From the NCBI GenBank assembly GCA_032622095.1, contig CP136064.1, positions 179,956,011-180,020,010 on the forward strand: DNA of 64,000 bases, read 5' to 3'. Positions 44,871 through 58,000 of this stretch are shown here, piece after piece. The DNA is from Siphonodentalium dalli (Eukaryota; Mollusca; Scaphopoda; Gadilida; Siphonodentaliidae). Made by a program: the position numbers and the translations under genes. Each line of letters starts with the position of its first letter. The first letter of the stretch is position 1. The notes under the pieces were generated by a model. The model did not search any database. It was given only the letters and a program-made list of their open reading frames with translations, and was not told where the DNA came from.

Positions 44871-44984
44871 TGGACAACCCAAAAACACGTACGTCCATCT
44901 ATAAAATGAAAAATGTATGTTTCATAGGAGTGCCTGTATTTCTGGCCAACTTGGGATATATATGATCACGCCAGTACGTATGGA

Positions 44985-45560
44985 CCGTAGGACGGCGACA
45001 TGTCACTCTGTGTCCAAAGGTTCGCTAATCCCAAGGTTCATTATACCGAAGTTTCGCCATTCCCAAGGTTCTCTATATTCCTCGATATTCAGAAGGTTTT
45101 TATAACTTTTATTTTGAAGTTTCATTCTATATTCTAAAGTTTTGAGAGGTTTCTTTATCATAAGACTCTTTTTATGAAGGAAATAACTTAAAAGTTAAAG
45201 GTACTCAATCCGATAAGACGCTGCTAAATTACTCCTTCCTTGGTTTCGGTGGGGGAAAAAATATTTGATTAGTGTCGAGGTACCCACCCATCAAAGCTCA
45301 GAGTAATTAGATATCGATCTTTGCAGTTTGCTATTTTTATTGTTTCTGGGCCTGATCGTGCCAGAAGGACGAGGTCAAATGGGCGGTCTTCCAGATAAAG
45401 ATGGATAACTGTAAAATCGTGGTAATAATAACTACTTGGTATTAGAGTTGTCCATCTTTTCTGGTTAAATACGCCCAGAATAGCAAACCTTCAGAATAGC
45501 GAACCTTCGATGTCTGAATAAGAACCTTTGGAATAGCGAATATGGAACCTTCGAAATAAT
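44985..45560. mobile_element. Foldback-like array of GGTTCGCTATTC repeats around a TTAA MITE B copy
   Basis: Left part (44995-45165): AAAGGTTCGCTAATCCCAAG and repeats, forward. Right part (45476-45560): AATAGCGAACCTTCGATGTC and repeats, reverse. Together they form a loose inverted repeat of ~15-20 bp modules. Between them lies the 5' half of a MITE B copy (45195-45425). Confidence 0.55.
45195..45425 (+). mobile_element. TTAA MITE family B, copy 2 (left half only)
   Basis: TTAAAGGTACTCAATCCG, then TTTGATTAGTGTCGAGGTAC and ATCAAAGCTCAGAG. It follows the family to about GATGGATAACTGTAAAATC and then leaves it; the right terminus is missing. Confidence 0.7.
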
Positions 45561-46095
45561 GAACGCGATCCTGTATGAAGAGCCCATGACACGTCCATCA
45601 ATAAATGTATACATGTTTCATGGGACTGTTTATATATACATATATAAGACTGGAGTAAAGTTGAGACCAACATGTCTTTGTTAATTTTGGTGCCCAGATT
45701 TCAACGAAATTTGGTGTGGTGACCCAGGGTGCCCTGGCAGAATGTATAATGGCGTTAGTTTTTCTAAATTTTGATTTAAACAAATTTAAATGAATAAAAA
45801 AAATATGAACATATGTGAATATTCAGGTACAAATAAACCTATTTGCACGAGAATATGTTGCAGCACCAGATATAGAGGAATGTGGGCCACAGTTAGACAT
45901 GGGTCAGAGTGAGATATTGCCTCTAACATTTCTCTAATTTCCAGACCAATATCCATGGCGCCATGCAGTCAAGCGATATTAGCCATATAGCACATTTTAC
46001 TATATTTCTTCAAAATGCAATCATCAGGTGAAGGTTGAATCTGGCCAAGCGACCAATTTTCAAGGCAAAATTATTTTATTTTAATTTTTGCAATT

Positions 46096-46541
46096 TTAAA
46101 GGTACTCAATCCAAATTAACCCTCGCAGATTATTATTTCCTTGACTTCGGAGGTGAAAAATATTTGATTCAAGTCGAGGAACCCACAACATCAAAGCTCA
46201 TAGTGATCAGATACCGATTTTTTAAATTTATCATTTAAATTTTTTAGTGGACCAGCAAACAGCAGACGAGAATACTTTTTCTGACCAAATTGCAGATGAA
46301 GATGGATAATTCTAAAATCAACTGTTTTTTTGTGTGTGTGTCAGATGTTTGACAAATCAGCAATATTCGTTGAGCAAAAAGTTGATAAATTGCAAGTTTT
46401 TGTCAATTTTATGCTATAATTGACTGCAGTTTTTTTTTAGCAATTAATCGATTCTGTCAACTGAAGCGGCATTTCAAAAAATCTTCTTGTTGTTGGAATC
46501 TGATGATATGGGGACTATTGATTCGGATTGAGGACCTTTAA
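46096..46541 (+). mobile_element. TTAA MITE family B, copy 3
   Basis: TTAAAGGTACTCAATCC at the left and GGATTGAGGACCTTTAA at the right are terminal inverted repeats inside TTAA (46096-46099, 46538-46541). The internal order matches copy 1, including GTTGTTGGAATCTG near the right end. Confidence 0.8.
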
Positions 46542-46706
46542 GGGAAAAATATCTTTATTGGATAAATTTACATATAATACTGAATACATTTTTATAAAAA
46601 CGGGTTACGTGGATGGGGCACAATGACTCAATGAGACATAATTTATGGCCTGTGGTAGGATCCAACTTCAGTAGATGATAGGCACTTCAAAAATGAATGA
46701 GGTAAT

Positions 46707-46961
46707 TTGCCAAATGACTATTGTTTTGGGGCTGGAGTGGATAAATATTTTAGATCAAACAAACTGATGTCATTGTGCAATAGTGATATGTTTGGTGTAT
46801 TTCCTATATGGTTACTACTTAGGGGTAACCCCTTCTGTGAAGTAGATGATAAGAAACAAGTATTAAGGGTGGTCCCAGCTCGAGATTGCATGCTTGTTCG
46901 TGACTTTTGTGAGCTTTTATCGTACTCTCAGATGTCTAATCATTGTGATGGTCAACAATAG
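46707..46961 (+). CDS. Unrecognised coding-like frame
   Basis: An 84-codon frame includes YFRSNKLMSLCNSDMFGVFP and VVPARDCMLVRDFCELLS. The composition (many cysteines, mixed hydrophobics, no low complexity) is more protein-like than its neighbours, and the upstream frame may extend left a little. No family is recognised and no splice sites are convincing. It starts ~165 bp after MITE B copy 3, so it may be a transposon fragment. Confidence 0.25.
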   Translation: MPNDYCFGAGVDKYFRSNKLMSLCNSDMFGVFPIWLLLRGNPFCEVDDKKQVLRVVPARDCMLVRDFCELLSYSQMSNHCDGQQ

Positions 46962-47120
46962 TGATAGCGGAGACCTAGACTGAAATTAACAATATTGATG
47001 GAAATTTAATTCTATTTAATTCTATTTCAATTTAATTCTATATATGTCTCTTTGCCAAAAATCTTAATGATCGTTGAGAATTTAATCTAAAATTACTAAT
47101 CATGCGACACATGCTGACAC

Positions 47121-48139
47121 TAGGGTTGCCACGACTATGAGTTTTCATAATCGACTAATCGACCACTATAGTCGAAGGTTAGTTGTCATTCTGAGGCACC
47201 CACCCGTCATCGGCCACCTAAACTCAAATTTACGCAGCGGGTAAACGCCCTCCTCAACGCTATTGCCGCGGACGAGAATTGTTTTAAAAATCTGTCCAGT
47301 CAATCAATGTTACCCGTGAACATGTATCGCGGTCACGGCGCCAAAACATGAAAGCATGCGGAATTGTCGCATACTTATTGAAAACGGACTATAGTTATGT
47401 TTGCAGAAAATCCCATTGTGTAGGCCTACCGATTGCGTCACCTGACACATTATTTTAGTTCTGTTATTCAAAGTGCATGCAACGCACCGTGCATATGCTT
47501 GCCATACGTGCAGTGCGGTAATGGGTTGAGGGGGTATATACGTTACCAAGTTGGAGAATGTAATGTATGTAGCACTAATAAGTGATAACACCAACTTGTT
47601 ATTAACTGTCTAGTAACACTGAACATTCCATGTCCCGCGAATTTTGTGACTTTGTCAATTATTATCAATAATGGTGAACGTTTTACAATATGAAATTTGA
47701 AAAAAAAACAAATATATAGATGAGTCCCATGCACGTCGTCCATTTTTGGATATGTTGATCGCTAATTACAGATCCATAGGAAGATATGTTTACATTTAAA
47801 CATAATATATAAACAGTGGCAAGTCTGTAACACGACATCAAAGGCACACCGAACCCTTTGAAGATGACCGCCAAACGTTGGCTGCGTTATCAAAGGAAGC
47901 CGCATCAGAAGTGGCGACAGTAGGCTACAGGCTGTCGGGTGGTAAATTGTGCTACATACACTGTTAACTTTTACTTCTAGGCATGGTATTTGCGCATAGT
48001 ACTGCTTAAATACACAACCATACCCCACAGCACACACCCCCCCCCCCAGTTTGGGCGATTAGTCGACGAAAGTAAATAACCGTCGACTACCACACCTGCC
48101 GAAGGTTAGTCGATTAATCGAATAATCTTGGCAAGCCTA
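47121..48139. mobile_element. Non-autonomous hAT element with perfect 8-bp duplication
   Basis: The element starts TAGGGTTGCCACGACTATGA and ends AATAATCTTGGCAAGCCTA. The termini are imperfect inverted repeats, and the identical octamer GCTGACAC flanks both sides (47113-47120, 48140-48147). Subterminal TAATCGACTAATCG-like and TTAGTCGATTAATCG motifs are shared by both ends. The 1019-bp interior has no transposase. An 8-bp duplication with TAGGG/CAGGG-type termini is diagnostic of hAT. Confidence 0.9.
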
Positions 48140-48147
48140 GCTGACAC

Positions 48148-49932
48148 TATTGGTTAATAGGCATCTGATAGTATATGAACATTTTAATAATTGCCCGGGA
48201 GGAATGGCATAGATACATAGATGTTCATGGCATGGTCTGAGAAAATGCTACTAGATTAAACATTTATATGATTGCCTCATTACTACATTAGTCATGTACA
48301 TGTATAACTAGAAGGTCGTGACAGTTCAACTAAGTTGGCCTGGAATTATTATGTTTAGCATACATATTATTCCAATCCCAATGTGTCAAGTCGACAATAG
48401 CAAATACGCAGGGCTATATTTAATAATTTTTCCACAAATAGCCAGTTAGCCACTAGTTAATATATATATGTTAGCCATGCTGATCAAGCTCCCGCTTTAT
48501 GCTTAAGGTTTAAATCGAGAACACAGTGTTAAAATCATGAATTATTTAATATGTGAGAATGCTAAAACTAATCACCGTGCAATATAATTATTAAATTTAA
48601 CTTGATGTGTCCATCACAGGAAACAGAATTCATACACACAGATGGAAAGTTGGCCCGGAAGCATATCCTCTCACCCGTCACTGCATGAACTATGCAGTGT
48701 GCCGAGACCAAGTGGGATTGGGAGATGTTCTTCTTTTCCTTCACTCAACAAGAAGATAAATGACTCACTTTGTTAGTCACCAATTCACTGGGCTTCACAT
48801 GTTTGTTACATCTGTGTGTCGAGTCTGTCGACTGTAGATGGCTAGAATTGTATTTTGACCTGAGTCACATTCACAGTGAGTGGCTGAAGTCGTTGATAAC
48901 TAAATTTAGTAATCTGTAATCACTAAATTGACTAATACAATCCTAATATTATTAGATTAGTAAGCCACATGAACGCTTTCACCGATTACTGCGTCCACAA
49001 GTTCCAGCTACGCGCTACGTTCAACGGTTCATGACTGAACTATACTGTGTATAGTAAATCAGTCAGCTCTAAAATGTCCATTTTCTGATTTCCTTGACCC
49101 AAGTTGAGGTTTGACATGACAGTGTTAGATATTAACAATTAAATTTACTATTTAGAGAAGTAGTTAGTAGATTGAACGATTTGCCGCTTGCAGTTGAAAC
49201 TCTAAGTCTAAGTTCTAACCACTAAACCAGTCCAGGTGAAAACAGACTTAAAATTGAACAATAACAGAACAAGTCAAATCGCCGTGGTGAGCAGTCTGCA
49301 CAGACCAGTCCACATTCCATTCCAGTGACCTTCATTTTCATATTTTTTTCAGTCACAGATTCGTCATTGAGTTTCTTTCCGACTGACTGATTTTCACTTT
49401 GAACACAGTTCACTTCAACTTCAAAACAACTTAACATTAATACCAAGTTCAGAAGTTGTTGTTGTTGACATGTTGTTGTTATTCTTCTTCTTCTTTTGAC
49501 TGCTTTGACTCTAAAGTCATTCCAGTAATTGGCTCGTAGCGCTATCTTCGCTTGTGCTTTCTCGTTTTTTCTCAACGCTTACGTGCTGTGATACCGTTGT
49601 ACATTTAAAATACGAGCGATAACAATAACAAGCAATTCCATTTCCAATTTGGAGAAGACTGACGGACACGAGAGCGCCACCATTTTGTAACGAAATTACG
49701 TCATCATTTCCAACGTTGCTATGGCCTGCCAGGGGACGTAATATTCTAACTGTAACGGTACGGAATCTGGCGATGTTTGCCGAATGCTTTGCGCCCGCGT
49801 CAGCTAAATCCACATTAAGCATTTAATTTTGAATAAGGTTGATTTTGTTTTTCAAATTTAATAGTGTTGCTATAGGGAGGCTGATCGAAGAAGAAAAATA
49901 AATTCGTTTTATTAATTTGACAATTCTATTCC
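48148..49932. other. No gene recognised
   Basis: Minus-strand frames at 49222-49575 and 49517-49822 show no domain. A GC-richer patch near 49640-49760 with ATTACGTCATC (CRE-like) could be promoter-like, but no adjoining gene is visible. Confidence 0.35.
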
Positions 49933-50083
49933 AACATGGCGGCCACCATAGGCCCCATAGGTCTGAATCGCCCGGATGTAAAAACAATTTTTTCATGTTG
50001 ATAGGGTATAGAAATTACTGACGTCACATACGTAATACCGTAAAACAACCCTTTTGGGTTGTGATAATATAAAATATATTGGT
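49933..50083 (+). repeat. Dispersed repeat, copy 2 (ATGGCGGCC start)
   Basis: AACATGGCGGCCACCATAGG, then CTGAATCGCCCGGATGTAAA, CATGTTGATAGGGTATAGAA and CAACCCTTTTGGGTTGTGAT; parallel to 44649-44870 but without the internal triplication. Confidence 0.7.
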
Positions 50084-50402
50084 TACATGAATGCACCGCC
50101 TCAGAATTCCGTTAAAACAACTAATCCTTCAAATGATTACAAAAAACTACGGCTTATTACTGCAGCACTCGATCAATTCAAAATATACATAGACTCATTC
50201 TTCTAGTATATAAAATACGAGTTCGACGACAATAATTAGTTAGTAATATGTTCAAGTGACTCACAAGTAAATATCGAATGACGATACATATATTTGTGAA
50301 CAAACATTGCAAATAATGTTATTGGACGAAAGGTCGCAAGACTTGTTCCGTATTATGATGATGATATGATTGATAGAACAAACTACTATTATGATGATCG
50401 TG

Positions 50403-50735
50403 TCGCAAATAGGGACCTACTGCAAATTGTCACACCGATCAGCACCAATTAACGAACAGGTGGCTGACTCGGCTGTATTCTACTGACCTCTTTAAAATAC
50501 GTATCAACTATCAATTGAGATATACGCACCCGTTCCCTCATTAAAGTCATAATATTTCGACCATTTTAGAGGACTTCCGCGAATTCGGGGACTTTCGCAA
50601 ATTTACCTCCGCAAATAGGGAACCTACTGCAAATTGTCACACCGGTCAGCACCTAAATAACGAACCGGTGGCTGACTCGGCTGTCTCAGACTACACTCTT
50701 TAAAACACATATCAATTGACATACGCATTTTACAA
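50403..50735 (+). repeat. ~206-bp tandem duplication
   Basis: TCGCAAATAGGGACCTACTG at 50403 recurs as CCGCAAATAGGGAACCTACT at 50609. The following GCAAATTGTCACACCG, GTGGCTGACTCGGCTGT and TATCAATTGA segments appear in the same order. The copies differ by substitutions and small indels. Confidence 0.8.
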
Positions 50736-53700
50736 ATTATATTTTTCATTTCTTCTATTTGTAATTGGCATAGCTTATCACAAACCAAAATCAACGACAA
50801 TAAACGAAATTGAAATTCCAACTACACCTTTTACCGGATCGGGGTAGCAGTACAACTTTTAATGCGTCCCAAAATAACCGGAAAACCCCATTATCTATAA
50901 ATAGAACGCACAGCGAACCATAGCTGTCTAGAATCTCCAGGACAGTATACACGCGGCGCGCGTAATGAAAATGATCGCCGGTGTTCCACCGGTTGGGATA
51001 CAAGTTGACTTCGAGTTTTAGCTAAATCTAAATCTGCTAATTGTGAATCACACAGATGCAGTGTACATAAATACGTGTAGGGGGTGTCCAAATTAATCTA
51101 TCCATGACACCGGTGCATGGGTCGTAAATCTGCTATGAGTTACCACTAGCTGTTGAATCAGATGTCCTCTTCTGCATCCATATGTTATTTGACATGTGCA
51201 TGCCATAAATATGTGATTAAATTAAGGCTCTATTCAACGTTGAGTTTAGCTGAGCTGTCATAAACGTAAATTGATATTGCTATATGTTGTTGGGAAATGC
51301 ACGTTTGTCATGCATGTTTGCTGTGTTGATAAGCTAAATTGCTATGCCATGCATGTGCCGTAGCCTACCGATATTTGAGTGATATTATACCGGTGCCGGC
51401 ATATATTTGTTATAGTCCACAGAAGGTGTTTCTTTCCTGTATTTCGTTTGAGTCACATGGACGACAAAGTTATAATTATATAAATTATTTTATTATTACA
51501 TTTTATAGGTTTCATTTACGTTGGGATATCGAACAATTCTCCAAGTTACTATCGATATCAACCCTCCTTATGAAACTCAGATCCATGAAAATGTCCTTTC
51601 AGTTAGAAATAGGCCTAGTTCTGCCTATATGTTAATTTCTATTCATGCAATATGGCCGAATACCTATGGATTCAATATATCTGGTATTTATTAAATTTGT
51701 GTCAGATTTGACACCATATATAACTAACATATGTACGTTTTCTATATGTACCGGTACCACAAAATAATTAGGTCGGACCCATGAGGCCCTATAGTATGAG
51801 ATTCTGGCGGACAAACTGTGTCGACTGTCAAAACAATATATATTTAATTAACACGATCGTCTACTTATTAGTCCGTAGCCCAAAAGTGGTATATATATAT
51901 ATATATATATATGCCAACATATAAAGGAAGTTCTCAATTATAAGTTCTAGACATATCATTTGTGTACATAATTGTGTAGATTTCCTGTATGCCTGTTTGA
52001 TACAAATGGTGGGAATTGCAAGTATTGCCAGAGGTGATGTAACCTGCTGTGTCATACTTTTAGGTAGAAAAGAATTTCATTTACACACACCACGAAACAC
52101 CCCAGTAGGGTGATCAAAGATAAATGGAGAATAATCTTGTTCAAAGTAGTTATTTCTACAGATATTATATCTAAATTGACAACACACACCGTCATTCGCA
52201 TATATTAATTAAATGTAGTGACTGCCGATGGCCAAATCGTTTTCATTATAGTTTATCGCCGATAGAAGCGTATTAAATATTTACAATTTAGCGTAGTTCA
52301 GACAGGGGGAGGGGCAAATTTTGTTTACAAGACATGAGGTGGGGGGGGTGAGTGCATTGGGTACACGAGGCCGGAAACAGTTTTTGACCACTTTTTTTCA
52401 TTGACATATTTTCAACTGTTTTAAACATATTTGTTTATATGTTGTGGCTTGTTGCAATATGAGAAGCACTAATACATTCAATATTGTTATAATTGCCCCC
52501 ATAAGTTGATATAAAATGGAAAAATAGTGAATATTGTGGGGGTGGGTCCCAAAATTTTCATTGATTTGTTTTGCGCGCAAATTTTTTTTATTGTGTCTGT
52601 TTCAGCTTGCTTGGCAGTTTTTATATTGAAAATTGTCTAGTTCACGGTGTAGTTCAATAAAAAAATACTTTAGATAGATCTAGGGTAGGGTGAACTTAAT
52701 GCAGCCTGACAATATCAGCTAACAACTCATGACAGAATATTACAATAATTCTTATACTTCATGACAGTCTCTTTACTCATACAGTTAGCTGATGCATGAG
52801 TGTAATGTATGAAATAAGTATTTGTATCAGTGTTTGTATACTAAATTGATTTTTAAGTATACTTTTGTCAAATAATTATTTGAATTGTCAAATTATTTGT
52901 TTCAGTGTTGTTGACAACCATCAATAAGTAAATAAGTAGACATGAAATAAAGTTTAATAAAAAACATTTATTGAAAGAAACAAAAATATAACCTTTCTTG
53001 GATAGTCTTCTGAAAAGTATAAAAATATTATTTAAATAGATGTGAAGAGGGGCCAGGACACATTACAGTTTTGTTCACATTGTAATTATTATATCCCATA
53101 ATTACCTGCATATACTAGTATGTAAATGACACTTAATGTCTAATTCAGGCTAATTTGAAAATTATCAAAGAAAAATTAATTTACTTAATTATTGTATATT
53201 TATAAGATGATGTGCATGCAAGGTGGTCTAGTCTGAAGGCACACATAAAGGTCATGTACGGAATGTGTGTGAATTTCTTATTGCACATGAACTCCATCCA
53301 GTACATGACCGAAGTTCAGCTCTGATTTTCCAAATGAATCTCAGTAATATATATTTTAGAGTAATAAGTGACAGTACTATAGGTATTGGAAAACTATTTC
53401 AATGGTGCCACCATGAGATCCATAACTAGAAATTAAGTTTTCTGTAGAATGTGAATTAGTTTCTGAATAGTATACACTGGCACGTCTTTAAATAAACATG
53501 ATGTGACCTGATGTGACCCTGATTTAAACAAATTTAACAATGTATCAGAATGTATACAAAAAAAACTCTGCAAATAAAGCAAAAATAAATTAGGACTAGT
53601 AGCATCTTGCTTAATATATATTATAGAAAAACATATTATATATATTTGTTGATATTTCTGGATATACCAGGATGGGCAGGATAGACCAGGAAATATAACA

Positions 53701-54035
53701 AAGGTTAGGGCATGTGACAACAAACAAAAGCAGCTCGAAACTGAATTGAACCTCTTTGGTTTCGTTAAAGGTCGCACACCTCCGATAAATGATAATGGTT
53801 CGACAAGGTCAAAGCTGACTACATACCAATTGCCTGAACCAATAAAACATATTTATTATTTTTTAAATAGTTGTGACATAACGCACCACCTCATATATGT
53901 TTTAAATGTTGCGATCAGCCTAATAAGTGCACCGCATAATTATATTGTTATTACAAAGTTGATGTATAACGTTTAAAGTGGCAAGTTCTGTATACAATCA
54001 GGTACGATATGATTATTTCTGATCTCTGCCATATT
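50736..54035. other. No gene recognised
   Basis: AT-rich sequence with a (TA)n run at 51890-51912 and G- and A-homopolymers near 52315-52350. Frames of 60-115 codons (for example minus 53433-53777 and plus 51339-51635) have no domain character. Confidence 0.4.
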
Positions 54036-55826
54036 TTATAATTTAAACACTCTCTTTCTTTCATCACCCCCTACCAGAACTGTACAAACAGAATCACAGT
54101 GCTTGTTTTGGAAATGGGTAGAGAAATGGTAGCTCCAGTATACGACATCACACAAGTTGCAACGGATTGGTCGGTTGGTACATGGCGAACGCTCCTTAGA
54201 TATTTCTGCCGGCTTCAAGCTAAACTTCTCGAAAAGAGAACAATTTGACACAGGGCCAAAGGTTTTCGGACTTGATTTTTTCAAACCGATCGAACATCCA
54301 TGCTACCCGCAGAATCCACAAACATCATCTGAGAGTTCACCTCTCAGTATGTGAGCACCAATGTGAACACGCGGAGCTCTATTTGTTATGCGCTTAGCGC
54401 AACATTGGCAGAGGAATCCCCTATCAGAAGCTGGACGAGATTCGCTGTCTGGTTTAAAGAACATTACGGAATCCTCGTTATTCATATGCGGAAGAATAAT
54501 CTGTGAAACACATGGCAATTTAGCGGGCACATTTAACGACTTGAATGCACTTTCCAATTCGGACGTTGTGAACTCAATTCGAACATTTGTGAAATCTTCA
54601 TCCAACACGACGTTAGGTACTATGGTAACACAGTCTTTCATCTCAACTTTCACTGTGCACTTTGCCATTCTAGCCTTCCATATGTACTTCTCGCCATGCT
54701 CCTTAATTTGAAGAATCCTCCCAACAATGGTGCCAGGCTCGTTTAGATGCATGAAACTTTGTTTGCACTTTTTAGCATCTATTATCTCCTCTATTGAGAT
54801 GACGCACATAGACATTCCACTGTTGCTCTTAGTCTCGACGAAGGTTGTCACAACATCTTTGACTGTTAAACTGTCATTGGGAGACACTTGTCCCTCAATT
54901 CTTGATCCAGCTGACGGATACTTAGAGAGTCCTTGTACACGCCGCAACCGATCACCCGATTTGGAACATCCGACATCCTGAGATAGTACACGAAGAAGGG
55001 AAGCTTTGAAATGTAGTGTTCCATCACCAGGATAGTAGGTGAACCACTTGTTCCTGTCGACATCACATCTTCAAACTCAGCAAGAGCATGTTCATTGACT
55101 TCTTGATCATCATCGTGCATTATTTCTTTATAAATACATTCGGCTGTATTTTCATCGACCCGAATACCAATGGTTTGGCCAAATGGTTTTTGCATTGAAA
55201 TCATCTTATGCTCCGTGGTATTTGTCGCATCAATCTTCAGGTTAACTTCGTCTATAATGCGTTTGGGCAATGCCGAATTAACGATGTTGAGTTCACTATC
55301 CCATAGTACTTGCCGATTGATACTGCCACATTTTTTGTCACTTGACCAGTCAGCAGGAGACGAATGGTCAACAGGACCAACTAGCCTTCCTTTCTTTGGT
55401 TTCCACTCAGGGTGGGTTGTGTATATGTTATCAAGAACTTCACCACACTGAAGTCTATACTGTAGTTGTAAAGCATCACAGGCCCGGTCGTTGGTTTGTG
55501 TGCGAACAGTTGAAAAGAACCGTTCGACCTGATCGCTGCCTAATTGGTATACCATGAAGTTTTTATCTGGGAAGTGTATTTTGTACTTTGTAGCACAGAC
55601 ATAAACGTCTTGTACTGTGCATTGTAGGTCGTGAAAAAGTACATTTGGCATCAACTTGCAATTGTGGCGGTAGAGGATGAATAGCGGTATTTCTTCAATG
55701 CTCAAATTGGGTCGAGCAAAAAATGCCAGCAGTCCATCACATATAAATTTCATTGCTTTCATTTGTAACAGGAATCGACCTCGTGGTGGGCATTTAACAC
55801 TGAAACTCTCACTAAGGTTTAGGTCC
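54036..55826 (-). pseudogene. Decayed transposon-type protein gene with C-terminal zinc fingers
   Basis: Three minus-strand segments form one gene. The first (55826 to ~54880) has KFICDGLLAFFARPNLSIEE, FMVYQLGSDQVERFFSTVRT and TTHPEWKPKKGRL. The second (to 54303) holds CQCCAKRITN and ends CGFCG. The third (54284-54036) begins after an in-frame TAG and has CTNRPIRCNLCDVVYWSYHF plus STHFQNKHC, a C2H2-type finger. Segments 1 and 2 are offset by a frameshift around 54900-54950. The 'D-VE--FS-VR' block resembles C-terminal regions of cut-and-paste transposases, but I cannot name the family. The 5' side is broken by the element at 55829. Confidence 0.6.
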
Positions 55827-55828
55827 AG

Positions 55829-57997
55829 GGCCCTGTTTCATGAAAGCAACTTATGACATAGTTGGGACTTAAGATGGTCATAAGTTCAAACTTCAGTCAT
55901 AAGTGCGTTTCACGAACAAGGTCTTAACTTAAGATGGTCTTAACTTTGGTCTTAACTTTAAGACTGCTGTGAGGTGTCATAAGATAATCTTAAAGTTAAG
56001 ACCCACGTGATAAGTGGCATATCGATCACACGTATGGCGGCCTATGTTATTTTGCAATTACGGAGATATCTGTACTTTGTCTGGGTGGGCAATTCGTCGT
56101 CTGGTATACAGGGTCGTAGCTACAGAGTGAGAGGGGGTGTTCGCCTCGAAATGTCCAACTACACCCCCTTAAACAACACCAAATTCTCTTTGGGTGTAAA
56201 CATTCCAACTGGTACCTCAAACATTCCAAAATCAAAGGTTGGAGAGGGCAACCCCCCCCCACACCGTATAACCATAGAGTTAATTTGGTAAAAACAATTC
56301 AGAGTACAAACTTATCACCAGGGACGTGCGAATGGGGTTTGTGTGTTGTCTACCCCCCCCCCCCCCCCCACCACACACACATTTTGGTCAAAAGGTTTAG
56401 CAATTGTAAATTTCATGCCTGCCAAGAACATTAATCGTACACTATATATAGGTTTCAATTGTTTGAATTTCTAACTAAAGGAATGTCTTGTTTTAGACAA
56501 ACAGCAGCAACCGAAAATCACCAACTTTAGGGCGTCAGGTTAGAAATTTCGAACTGTTGGAATATTTGAGATACCAATTGGAAAGTTTAAATCAAACGTG
56601 TGTGGTGGACATGGCATTTCGCGAACATGGAAGTTTGGCCCGGTTCAATTAAGGGGCGGATGCAGTTGGAAATTGCACGATGTACCCCCCTCCCCACAGA
56701 GACCAACTAGCCACCCGAGCCTCGTCGAATGTAGGATATAGTCAATTATCAGCTGTGTATGTGACCTATAGATGATATATATTATAAAATTGTATTACCC
56801 ACGAATTAAACTTTTGATAAGAATTATGGCCTAGCTCAAAGCTCACAATCTCCTCTATGTTATTCCATGTGTGTGTGGGAGATGGGGTAAAATGAGATTA
56901 ATTAATGTGTTAATTCTTTCCTCTTTCCAAATTTCCGTCGGCTGTTTACAAAGCAGATATGTCATATAGGAAAGATAACATTTATAAACGCTCTTTATCA
57001 AAATATGTTTTAGAAATAGTGACAATTTTCTATAGAGAATATTATTTTTATTGAGTTTATGCCCACGCCCATATGTCGTGATTTTCAAGGCTGTCCAAAT
57101 TTTTGTCAAGTTCTTTTTTGCAGGGGTGGGATAACCGTTGTACAGCATACTGTATATATGATATACACACCCGTAACGATGACACCCCTTAATACGAGTG
57201 TGCTAACGAAAACGTAGTTTTATATATATATCCATGGTATGACAACCACATGAAACATCTGCATAAAAATAATTTAAAAGTTTACTCTAACAAATATTTT
57301 TCATTTCCCTTTGAATCGAAAAATGACCTATGTGTGTCCTGATGACATCGCCGATTTATTTTTATTATTGCTACACGTAGAGAGCGGTGGTCGATAATAT
57401 ACGAGTTATGTCGGCTCACATAAAAAAAATCGCCGCCTGATCATTGCTCTCAGTTTATTAACTCGGCGTGAATGCATGGTCGCAGTCATGCATCGATCCA
57501 TATAATTATATTGTCTTATTTCTGACACCGCCACTCGTCAGTAAACGCAAAGCTCGTCATTTTAAGAGCCTGCGATGTACTCATGTTCGAATTCACATCG
57601 TGGAACTCATACAAGTCTAAGATCCATATGCGAATATAAGGCCATGCATTAACTATAGACACTAAGATACATGCGCTGATTCGCCCACCCCACCCCAGCC
57701 GCTATCCAGCATCCCTGTCGCACAATAATGTCAACTCGGACTCGGCTCTTTCTCGATAACCTCTCAATGCCGTACATAAAGATTGCACAAGCCCACATCT
57801 TTTCGTTCCGGACTGTAGAAAATTGTCGATAACCAGTCTAAATGAGCGGGAATTTAACTTACTACTTAAGTAGGACTTAATCTTGTTTTGTGAAACGAGT
57901 TCTTGAAACGGAAAAGTTACATCATAAGATCCACCTTAGATCTTAGATTAGGTCCATCTTAAGATAATCTTATGACCTTGCTTCGTGAAACAGGCCC
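55829..57997. mobile_element. 2.2-kb TIR element (PIF/Harbinger-like ends), inserted in the decayed gene
   Basis: The left end GGCCCTGTTTCATGAAAGCA and the right end GCTTCGTGAAACAGGCCC are inverted repeats, flanked by CAG (55826-55828, 57998-58000; CCAG if read one base longer). Subterminal CTTAAGATGGTC/TTAAGATAATCTTATGACC motifs repeat at both ends. A 3-bp duplication with GGSCC...TGTTTCA termini fits PIF/Harbinger. The interior has a poly-C run (56346-56368) and no visible transposase. Confidence 0.7.
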
Positions 57998-58000
57998 CAG

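Noticed and set aside
49222-49822. Two minus-strand frames near a GC-richer patch
   Set aside because: The sequences lack domain features or clear splice sites; kept only as a possible promoter-like patch.
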